Under the pieces are notes generated by a model that saw nothing but the letters and a program-made list of their open reading frames with translations, searched no databases and was not told the DNA's origin. 64,000 nucleotides of DNA. Origin: Schizochytrium sp. CCTCC M209059 (taxonomy: Eukaryota; Sar; Bigyra; Thraustochytrida; Thraustochytriidae). This document shows, piece by piece, positions 1 through 8,229 of this stretch. Every line of letters begins with the position of its first letter. Position 1 is the stretch's first letter. The stretch is taken from contig KN805418.1 in NCBI GenBank assembly GCA_000818945.1, forward strand, positions 221,001-285,000. Reading direction: 5' to 3'. The position numbers and the translations under genes are program-made.

Positions 1-2
1 TT

Positions 3-2183
3 AGTATGTCCGACGATCTGACGCTGAGCAAAGCCGCTGCTGCAATCACCCACAGCGGCGCAACGTCACTCACGATCAGCAGTGGAGGCGATCTCGTTGC
101 CGAAGGCGTGACCATCAACGGTGGCGCGGTCTCCTCTGTCACTTCGCTGGCTATGTCGGGCGACTTGACGCTGAGTAAGGCAGCCACAGCCATCACACAT
201 AGTGGCGCGACTTCGCTGACGATCAGTAGCGGCGGAGATCTTGTGGCGGAGGGTGTGACGATGAACGGTGGGGCCGTCTCAGGCGTCACGTCGTTTGCAG
301 CAACAAGTCATCTGACAACAACGACGGGTGACTTGAGACTTGGAGGCGGCGACATTCTACTGCAGGCAACGACTGCGCAGTCAATCATCCATACAGGCGG
401 TCCAGGTGAGGATTTGAGCATTTCATCGGGCGGAAACGTCGAAGTTCAGTCTGTGGCAGTGAGCAGCGCCGGTTCTCTCTCTGGAGTATCTGCGTTATCG
501 ATGAGTGGGAGCTTGACAAACTCAGGCGGCGATATTGTTTTGAGCAAGACAGGTGCACAAAGTATTACGCACGCAGATGCCTCTGCTCTGAGCATTAGCA
601 GTGGTGGAGGTGTGATCATGGAGGGCGTCACGGTGAACAATGAGGCGGTGTCGGGCGTCAGCTCGCTGGTCATGACAGACAATCTTTTGTTGAGCAAGGC
701 AGCAGCTACCATCTCACATAGCGGCGCTACATCGCTGACGATTAGCAGTGGTGGAGACCTGATCGCTGAGGGCGTGACAATGAATGGTGGGACCGTTTCG
801 GGCGTGACGTCATTGGCCATGTCAGATGATTTGACACTCAGTGAGGCCGCGGCTGCCATCACACATAGTGGAGCAACTTCACTCACCATAAGCAGCGGTG
901 GGGACCTCGTCGCGGAAGGAGTTACCATAAATGGAGGCGCAATATCTGCCGTCACGACATTTGCAGCAAGTGGCGACCTGACAGCGTCCGGAGGAAACCT
1001 CGTTCTGTCAAAGGCTGGTGCGCAAAGCATTACTCATGCAGATGTGTCTGAGCTAGTGATCAGCAGCGGAGGCGGTGTTGTGGTGGACGGACTCACTATC
1101 AACAATGGCGCTCTTTCCGCGGCCAGCTCGATTGCCATGACAGGTGACCTGACGATGGGTAACGACGAAGCCCTCATCACACATAGCGGGGCTACGTCAC
1201 TGCGAATCACGAGTGGCGGAAACTTCATTGCCGAGGGTGTAACCATTAATGGCGGTGCTGTGTCCTCGGTAAGCTCGCTTGCCATGACCGACGATCTTTC
1301 TCTGAGCAAGGCTGCAGCAACGATTGCGCACAGTGGCGCAACTTCGCTGACGATCAGCAGCGGAGGCGACCTCGTCGCCGAAGGCGTCACAATCAACGCT
1401 GGAGCCATGTCGGCCGTGACCACACTCGCTGCAAGTGGCAATTTAAGGACGACCAATGGAGATGTGTCTCTGGGCAGCGGAGATCTTTTGCTCTACTCGA
1501 GCTCGGCGCAAGCCATTACGCACACGGGTGGCGCAAATGAAGACTTGAGCATTTCCTCCGGGGGGAATGTTGCTATCCAGAACGTTCTCTTTGATGGGGG
1601 CGACATGAGTCAAATTTCCGATTTGACCATGAGTGGCGCGTTGACAAACTCCGGTGGGGACATCGTCCTGTCCAAGACTGGCGCGCAGAGTATCACGCAC
1701 GCAGATAACTCGGTGCTTTCCATCACGAGCGGCGGTGGTGTTCTGGTCGATGGCGTTACGGTGAATGACGGAGCTCTTTCGTCTGTAACTTCGGTTTCCA
1801 TGACAGGGGACGTGACTCTTAGCAAAGCAGCAGCCTCCATCACTCACAGTGGTGCAACATCTCTCACCTTGAGCAGCGGGGGCGATCTGATCGCAGAAGG
1901 CGTTACAATCAATGCGGGCGCTATTTCGGGGGCAACAAGCCTCAGTATCGGGAGCACTCAGGTGATTGGCGTACAGCAGGCAGGGGTCACGGATGTAGGC
2001 ACCACGAGCGACCCTGGCGACGGAACAATTGGTTCGTTGAGTTTTTCTGCAACGCCCTCTCAATCCGAGGTTATGGCACTTCGCGACGAGTGCGAAAAGC
2101 TCCGCGACTTCAACAACGAACTACGCACTACATTAAATCTTGTTCTTGGCCGCTTACGCACGCATGGACTCATTGCGAGCTAA
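3..2183 (+). CDS. Repetitive fibre-like protein, 5' truncated by window edge
   Basis: The frame is open from the first bases and ends with TAA at 2181-2183, so the N-terminus lies outside the window; the ATG at 6 is simply the first Met seen. Almost the whole protein is made of Ser/Gly/Thr-rich units with the recurring core THSGATSLTISSGGDL followed by an AEGVTINGG-type turn. This pattern is typical of beta-solenoid or fibre-shaft proteins. After about residue 645 the repeats stop. The last 40 residues are a heptad-like helix (EVMALRDECEKLRDF, then NELRTTLNLVLGRL), which could be a trimerising coiled coil at the base or tip of the fibre. No enzyme motif, transmembrane segment or anchor is visible. 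A secreted or surface structural protein is my inference; the family is not recognised. Confidence 0.75.
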   Translation, partial: SMSDDLTLSKAAAAITHSGATSLTISSGGDLVAEGVTINGGAVSSVTSLAMSGDLTLSKAATAITHSGATSLTISSGGDLVAEGVTMNGGAVSGVTSFAATSHLTTTTGDLRLGGGDILLQATTAQSIIHTGGPGEDLSISSGGNVEVQSVAVSSAGSLSGVSALSMSGSLTNSGGDIVLSKTGAQSITHADASALSISSGGGVIMEGVTVNNEAVSGVSSLVMTDNLLLSKAAATISHSGATSLTISSGGDLIAEGVTMNGGTVSGVTSLAMSDDLTLSEAAAAITHSGATSLTISSGGDLVAEGVTINGGAISAVTTFAASGDLTASGGNLVLSKAGAQSITHADVSELVISSGGGVVVDGLTINNGALSAASSIAMTGDLTMGNDEALITHSGATSLRITSGGNFIAEGVTINGGAVSSVSSLAMTDDLSLSKAAATIAHSGATSLTISSGGDLVAEGVTINAGAMSAVTTLAASGNLRTTNGDVSLGSGDLLLYSSSAQAITHTGGANEDLSISSGGNVAIQNVLFDGGDMSQISDLTMSGALTNSGGDIVLSKTGAQSITHADNSVLSITSGGGVLVDGVTVNDGALSSVTSVSMTGDVTLSKAAASITHSGATSLTLSSGGDLIAEGVTINAGAISGATSLSIGSTQVIGVQQAGVTDVGTTSDPGDGTIGSLSFSATPSQSEVMALRDECEKLRDFNNELRTTLNLVLGRLRTHGLIAS
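6..1946 (+). repeat. Higher-order coding repeat of 12 units
   Basis: The units follow exact codon lengths. Type A is 147 bp (49 aa), B is 198-201 bp, and C and the C-like D are 171 bp. The order is A 6, A 153, B 300, C 501, A 672, A 819, D 966, A-like 1137, A 1284, B 1431, C 1629, A 1800. The AABC block therefore appears twice in whole, with a partial block between. DNA identity between A units is visibly high but not perfect, so the array is not a fresh duplication. Confidence 0.85.
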
Positions 2184-2322
2184 GTGTGGGCCCTGGTGCT
2201 GTCACATCGTCAAGAAGACGGAAAGAAGCAAAACTCGGACATTGACGAGGACTTTCAACTATTTTCTTTATTTGCTCTGTTTTGCTGGATGTTATGCCCA
2301 TAATAATTTTGATTGTAATGAC

Positions 2323-3111
2323 TTACAGGCTTCGACCCCATTCATCCTTGCCGCGGCGAACGCGCAGGAGAGTGGCAACCTCGTCGCCTGGGGTCTGGAA
2401 ATGTTGTTGGATCTCGGGAACAACGCAACGCATAAAGGGATTGAACTGCTTTTCTTGCCCAATTGTGCTCGAGATAAAGACTTTCTCTTCATTGGACTTG
2501 CGGGTCTCCTCAAGTTTGGCCTTGACAGCCGGGTTCTCGGGCTCGACATGCAATGCCCAACGCAGGTTCTTTTCAGTGTAGTTGTGGCCCACAAAGACGC
2601 GCGTGTTGTCGTCAAGCTTACCAAGGACATTGATAAGAGCGTGGTGCATTTGCTCCGGAGTGCCAGAGTTGAAATTGCCGCAGCCACCAACAAAGAGGGT
2701 ATCGCCCGTGAAGACGACGGGGGTTTCGGCACCGCAGCTGGCCAGGAATGCGACATGACCCGGTGTGTGGCAGGGCACATTCAACACGGCAACTTCGATG
2801 CCGCCGATCTGGATCGTGTCTCCCTGGCCGACGGGGAGAGTGCACGCGGGAATGCCATCATTCTTGCCGCCAACCACCGTCAGCTCCTCGCCGGCCTCCT
2901 TGAAGATCTTGGCGATTTCCTCGTTCCCGCCGGCATGGTCCCAGTGCGAATGCGTCGTCAGCACGTGCGTGATCTTGACTCCGCGCTCCTTGGCAGCTTC
3001 AATCACCTTGCTCGGCGTCACCGGGTCCACCACGCCGCACGTCTTGCTGCCGCCGTCCACCAGCAGGTACGAGTAGTTGTCCTCCAGGACGGGGACTGGG
3101 ATCACCTCCAT
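2323..3111 (-). CDS. HAGH: Hydroxyacylglutathione hydrolase (glyoxalase II)
   Basis: A protein of 262 aa, close to the human enzyme (260 aa). It hydrolyses S-D-lactoylglutathione to D-lactate and glutathione, the second step of methylglyoxal detoxification. The metallo-beta-lactamase metal-binding set is complete: THSHWDH gives H54, H56, D58 and H59, with H115 in CHTPGH, D137 in FTGDTLF and H176 in VGHNYT. The C-terminal glutathione-binding region has the family pattern NLRWALHVEPEN and ends near NPFMR. The start is an ATG (CAT at 3109-3111) immediately before the conserved N-terminal strand VIPVPVLEDNYSYLL, so there is no obvious mitochondrial presequence and a cytosolic form is likely, unless an upstream exon exists. 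It is convergent with the repeat-protein gene, with 139 bp between stops. Confidence 0.95.
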   Translation of the reverse strand: MEVIPVPVLEDNYSYLLVDGGSKTCGVVDPVTPSKVIEAAKERGVKITHVLTTHSHWDHAGGNEEIAKIFKEAGEELTVVGGKNDGIPACTLPVGQGDTIQIGGIEVAVLNVPCHTPGHVAFLASCGAETPVVFTGDTLFVGGCGNFNSGTPEQMHHALINVLGKLDDNTRVFVGHNYTEKNLRWALHVEPENPAVKAKLEETRKSNEEKVFISSTIGQEKQFNPFMRCVVPEIQQHFQTPGDEVATLLRVRRGKDEWGRSL

Positions 3112-3819
3112 CCTATCCTGTCCCAGGCTGTCGCCTGTCCACTCCTCTCCACTCCTCTCCGCGCTGCTGTGCCCCTGCCTCCGCTCCTGCTCGCGGCCGC
3201 GCTCCTGCCCGTGCGCGCTCGCCTCCTCCTCCTCCTCGTGCTCGTGCCCGTTCGGGCTTTGCGGCGGAATAGATCAGATCGCCCCGAGGCTTATGCACCG
3301 TGGCGGGGTCATCTGCGGGGATGCCAAGCCGCGCCATCAGTGAAGGTGAAGGGCCGGCCTCCTCCAAGGTCGGGATTCCGGCGAGACGCCGACCCTCTAC
3401 GAGGCCTGCTTTAGCAGCGCAGATGGAGGCCAGCTCGCAGTCGCACTCGTGCTCGATAGCAGCGGGGAAGAGCGCATCGAGCGGAGGAGGTAGAGAAAGG
3501 CCTGGAGGGGGATTCTGCGAGAAGAGGGGTGAGCGGACTCGCGTGCACGGGCAAGATCGAGGGCGAAAAGGCAATGCTTGGCGCTTGATGGCGATTTGTT
3601 TAAAGGTTTCTACTTACAGTTAGTGTGGGCAGTCGGATACGTCCTCGTCTTTTCTTTTGACAGCGATCGATCGATCGATCGATTGCTTGCTTGTTGCAGT
3701 TGGTTGACTCTTTACTGCGTCGGATCCTGTCAAAATTGCAAGCTTGTATTGTAGCCCAAGATCAGTTTATTACTTTCCGTTCAAGCATCAGTGACAAAGA
3801 AAGACCCCACGCCTAGGAC
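3112..3819. other. Intergenic region, unresolved coding-like stretch
   Basis: This lies between the start of glyoxalase II and the 3' end of the EDR2-type gene. A minus-strand frame at 3113-3574 is open and part of it has protein-like composition (around LAGIPTLEEAGPSPS and ARLGIPADDP), but it lacks an early ATG and is out of frame with glyoxalase II. It could be a 5' leader or a spliced exon. A (GATC)n run sits at 3665-3683. Nothing else is recognised. Confidence 0.35.
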
Positions 3820-6380
3820 TTAAAGATGATTAATGTGCTTGGCAGCCTCAAAGTTGAGGCGAGTGATCTTGGCAGTGCCGAGGACGCACTCCGGAAGCTC
3901 ATAGTCTTCTTCACCCTGAACGAGAAACGCACTCCGAATGCGAATGCTTTCAGAGGTCTCACGAAATTGGCTAAAGATCGTACGGGCGATCATGCCAAAT
4001 TTGTGAACCATGATGCACGCTTCAATGCAGCCACCCTCAATATTCTTGGCACGCTCCAGGTGCGCAGTCTTGAAGAGAATGACAGGCTTGCCGTTGAGAG
4101 AGTGCAAACGTTTGGGGATGGGGAGATCACTAATGTTTGCAGCCATGCCAATGCCCTTGAAGCGACGGCGCACGTCCTCATTGTACTCGAACTCTGTACA
4201 GAAGCGCTTCCACAGGAGCACTTCGGGCCGCTCCGCATCCTCTGCGGCGGCCTTGGCCGTCTCCGGGTTGATGGCAAAGTAAAAGACAACCGAGACGCCG
4301 GGATCTTCACCTCCAAACATGCTTGGCGCTTTGAGTGGGACCTGAATGTTGACAACGAAAAGTCGCGGACAGCCGCTGGCTTTAATCACCCCGAGGTCAT
4401 CGCACTTGCGCGGCGGAGGCATATTGACAAAGGAGTGGATGCTGTCTAGCTTGTTGTCGCCTTTAAGCAAATCCATTCCGACAAGCTCGTACAAGGGCGG
4501 CGCGGAAGCCGCCTTTTGTTTTGATACCTTGTATCCGACCTGACGAAGACTAAAGACAGATCCTTCGCAGGAGTCCCACGTGCATTCTTGCTGGTCGTCT
4601 TCGGGTGCTTGCTTCATGGTACTGCCAGCCGCGGGTTTGCCGTTGATCTCATAAGGAGACGCAGTTTCGCTTGCGACCTTGGCAGCAATGACGGCAGGCG
4701 CAGCGCTGGCCGAGCCCGCATTGTCGCCATCAATGGCCTCAACGCCGCCAGCTGCACCCGTTGCAGTCGCTGCGGCTACTGCTGCGGCGCCAGCGGCGGC
4801 GGCGGCGGCGGCGGCGGCGGCAGCTGGGGTGGACGCTGCAGTTGAAGATTTTGCCGTTAAGGGAGACGCCAAAGCTCCGGCCCCGCTCGGCGCAGCGGCA
4901 GTGGACCCCGGGGCTGCCGCGAGATCTGCGCCGGCAGGAACGGCGTCGACAAGGTGCGGGTTCTGAAGATAATGCGCGACGCGGTCAAACTTGCCCTGAA
5001 GGAGTTTGACGGCCTTGTTGTAGCGAAAAACGGCCGCGTCATGCTCGTTCGCGAGCTTCTCGTAGTAAACGATAAAGGATAAAAAGGCCAAATTGAGAAG
5101 CATGGCGACGGAGACATTTCCCATGGATGGCCCAGCGTAGCAAATCATATTGATGGCGATCAAGCAGGCGAGCGCCATGTATGGATCGATTCGGATAGCG
5201 CGCTGGCCGTTATCAGGTACGATTGTTTTCGAGGACTCCACGACGGGGAGTACATGCTCGAAAATGACAGCCTGGAGATGTGTGAGCTCATGACTGAGCT
5301 CCGCCGCGACGGCCTCGGTCGCAGATGTATCTGCAACGCTGTCCTTGTCGCGGTCGTAAATGGAAAACATGGACGAAGGGACGTAGCCGTCGAGCAATTG
5401 GCCGGCGCCAACTTTGTTTGGGTCCTGGGCCTGCTTGAGGAGTACATGCGCGCGGCGCAAGAGGTCCACCCACTTTTCCGCCAGCTCTTTATTCTTGGCG
5501 CGCAAAACAATGTTGGTGTTGTTTGATTGCGTCATGCTATTCTTTTTGATTTCGCCGCAATCGAGATGGATGAGACTGCCCTCCGTTGCACTTTCGGTCG
5601 TGTACATGTTGCGCATGTCTGCGATGCGGATGTGGCCACGTTCGTCACCCAGAAGGGCGCTGGTTTCACCCTTGCCACCGCGCCTGGGGACCAAGTAGTA
5701 GTACAGAGTGCTTGGCGTGAGCACGAAGAAGCGCTTGCCCCAGCCGGCTTTCCAGTTTCCATCGCGCTTCTTTTCGAGCTTTCCGGCGGCGAGAATCCAC
5801 GCGCGGGGGTCGCAATCGTATGCATAAATGGCATCCTCTTGAGCCGCTGTTGCCCCGCGCAAGGGGGTTGAGGCGGCGCTCGCGTTGCTCATGTAAGTCT
5901 GCATACTAGGGCCTGCATCGAGCGTGGATGAGGTATATGTACCAAGGTGTCGGGCAGCTAAGTTGGACGGAGATGAGGGTGCGCGTGGGGAGCGCTCTCC
6001 GTCGTCGCAGCTTGACACGGAAATGTTGGAGCTGACGCCACGTGCCGAAAGCAGTCGCGAGGTCCCTACGGCTCCCTGCTGGACGCTGTTGCCAGCAGCG
6101 GCGTCGAAAATCGCGGACTGCGGCCTCGATAACGGTGTTCCGGGGCGTTGCATCTCGTCGTCGTCAAAGCTCCCTGACCGGAAGCTGCTGCTGGGCGCAG
6201 TGAGAACCGTCGACACCCCCGTCGCGGTGCTCTCCTGACGGTTCATCGTCTGTGCTTGATGCAATTGATGGGAGGACTGCTGGTTCTGCTGTTGCGCAAA
6301 GTCGCGCAATTTCAATTCGACGGCCTGCTCTACAACGCTGCGCAGGTCATCGAGGTCTACTTCCAAGCGCGGCGTCTGCA

Positions 6381-6415
<35 letters not shown>

Positions 6416-6543
6416 GACGCGGCGACGACCTCCGACAGCGTGCCTCGCAGCCTGCGCCCCGTCGTGCGCGCCGACGCGGGCCTCTGCTTCTCGCGCGCCG
6501 CCGCGGCAGCCGCCGCCGCCGCCGCCGCGCCGTTCTGCGCCAT
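3820..6543 (-). CDS. PH domain + transmembrane hairpin + EDR2 C-terminal (DUF1336) protein
   Basis: A protein of 907 aa. The N-terminal third is low complexity, with polyAla after the start and polyQ at about residues 44-54. A PH domain follows at about 245-375 (AWILAAGKLEKK to WVDLLRRAHVLL). Two hydrophobic segments near 450-495 (MALACLIAINMICYAG and VAMLLNLAFLSFIVYY) look like a membrane hairpin. An Ala-rich linker leads to an EDR2_C/DUF1336 domain at about 655-905 (TWDSCEGSVFSLR, FVVNIQVPLKAPS, GMIARTIFSQF). In plant EDR2 proteins DUF1336 follows PH and START domains and is linked to lipid binding; no START domain is seen here. The PH domain plus membrane hairpin suggests a membrane-contact or lipid-sensing role (inference). 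The start is the ATG before polyAla, but the frame stays open upstream into the assembly gap, so the N-terminus could be longer. Confidence 0.88.
6381..6415. repeat. CTG/CAG triplet run encoding polyQ
   Basis: An uninterrupted CTG run on the plus strand encodes the Gln tract of the EDR2-type protein on the minus strand. Its length is probably polymorphic. Confidence 0.85.
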
Positions 6544-6563
6544 GTCGCGCCGCCGCTCCGATC

Positions 6564-6628
6564 NNNNNNNNNNNNNNNNNNNNNNNNNNNNNNNNNNNNN
6601 NNNNNNNNNNNNNNNNNNNNNNNNNNNN
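6564..6628. other. Assembly gap (65 N)
   Basis: Sixty-five consecutive N lie 20 bp upstream of the EDR2-type start codon. The bases on both sides are extremely GC-rich. True gap size is unknown. Confidence 0.99.
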
Positions 6629-7026
6629 GTCGCACGGCCGCCGCGCGCCCTCGAACCTGGACTGCGGCGAGGCGGAGACGCCTATCTTGAGCGCCTCGCG
6701 CAACGCAAGCAAGGAAGGCCCCGTTGAGTATACGTAGTACTACGTACGTATACGTACGTGCATTTATACTCTTATTTTGTGGTGGTATACACCATACCCT
6801 GGTATACTACATAGCGACGGCTTGCCTTGCCCGGCGCGAGAGCCGAGGGGGCACTACTACTTTTATGTACTGCACCGGGACCTTGTCCGCGCGCGGCGAG
6901 GAGCCACAGGCAGCCAGGAGGCCGTTGCCGATGTGCACGAGTTGTGTGCAGATGCATGCACCTGGAGAGGCTGCTTGCTTGGATGGGCATTCGTTCGATC
7001 GAGGGGCATGAAAACTTGGGCTGGAA

Positions 7027-7044
7027 GGGGGGGGGGGGGGGGGG
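7027..7044. repeat. 18-base poly-G run
   Basis: An unbroken run of 18 G. It could be a sequencing-length artefact or a structure-forming tract. It lies outside any supported gene. Confidence 0.9.
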
Positions 7045-8080
7045 CTCTCGATGGTGTATACTGGAGGAGCTTGCCACTGTTTGTGGATTCCTGGATGCTG
7101 GGCGGATGGTGTCGCGAGTCATCAAGGCAATGCTCCCCATGACATGCCCAATAAAGTCGCTCATGAAAGAACAAACTGTAAAATCCAAGTTACCAAAAGT
7201 TTGTCCCTAAGAAAATATGGTCGTCCATCGATTGGAAAAGCTGGTGCACGCGATGCTCAAGAGAGTATTCAATCTCAACGCCCTCTTTGCAACTTTCGAG
7301 GTCAAGAATTACGAATATTTGGCCAATGGCGAGAGCATCTTCGCTTCTTCTGTTTCCAGGAGCATTTGATATTGCGCAAGGCTGTCTGTCAAAAGACGCT
7401 AGCCTAGTACAAGAGCTTTCTCGATTGCACATTCTCAAGCTGAACCAGCATTCAGAAAGAACGCTTCTGTGTATCTTTTGCAGCTAGGCCTACTGCGCTG
7501 CGCCCGTGCTCCAATTCACTCGCATCGCTTGCTTCATAGATCCCACGCAAAGACTTCTCTTCTCCTTCCCACGAAATTCTCTCTTCTTTCTCCCCATGCT
7601 CGCTCGCACATTCTCATGCAGCAGCAACAGGGCCTCGCGCCACCTCACCGCCAGATCCCCGAACGCACGATGTAAAGGGATGACTCTGTACGAACGCCCT
7701 ACGTGCACCACCCGCACCACGAAAGCTCATCATCTTCCCTTTCTTGGAACATCCTCGCCGTGCGTGCGTGCGTGCGTGCGTGCAGTGCGTGCACCTGAAG
7801 TTGGCCTTTTCCCTGGTGTCATCACCATCAATATCACCATCATCATCATCATCATCGAGTCCGTCCACCCACACGTCATGCAGAAAGCACCTTCTGCTCT
7901 CTTTCATAAACGCGCGAGTCCGCTGCGGCGTCGCCAACTCGGCAGCGATACGATCACCGATGACCGAGCCTCGACGGGTGACGTGACCCCGGCCAAGGCG
8001 CGGCATCGCACGTGTCCTCGGCCTGGGCCTCCTGTTATACATTCTACCACACCATGATGGACTTGCATGCTTGCAAGACG

Positions 8081-8126
8081 GCAGAGCAGAGCAGAGCAGA
8101 GCAGAGCAGAGCAGAGCAGAGCAGAG
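8081..8126. repeat. AGAGC pentanucleotide tandem run
   Basis: About nine copies of a 5-bp unit. Because 5 is not a multiple of 3, the run can be read in all frames (SRAEQ-type peptides) and should not be trusted as coding. Confidence 0.9.
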
Positions 8127-8229
8127 CGAGATCTTGCGCGTCTCGAGGCGGCGCGGCGAGAGCGTGCGGGCTTGCGTGCGTGCGCGAAAGCTGCGCGGCG
8201 GGCGGGCGGGCGCGCGGGAGGGAGGGCAG

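Larger units (their letters stand above)
6629..8229. other. Intergenic/5' region, no supported gene
   Basis: It holds palindromic TACGTA-rich sequence near 6725-6765, an 18-base G run, a GTGC run near 7762-7785, an (ATC)n run near 7835-7860 and an AGAGC tandem run. A minus-strand frame at 7190-7432 (about 80 aa, ending SMDDHIFLGTNFW) has fairly protein-like composition in a lower-GC patch, but no family is recognised and it may be chance or a relic. The upstream exon of the SAM-domain gene probably lies here. Confidence 0.4.

Noticed and set aside
446..1456. Antisense frames opposite the repeat protein
   Set aside because: They simply mirror the repeats (recurring VTPSATRSPPLL) and would not be independent genes.
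6252..6737. Frames reading through the N gap
   Set aside because: They include unknown bases and are antisense to the EDR2-type gene.
7740..7865. Short direct repeats resembling a CRISPR array
   Set aside because: They are GTGC and ATC microsatellites without spacers, in a eukaryotic context.
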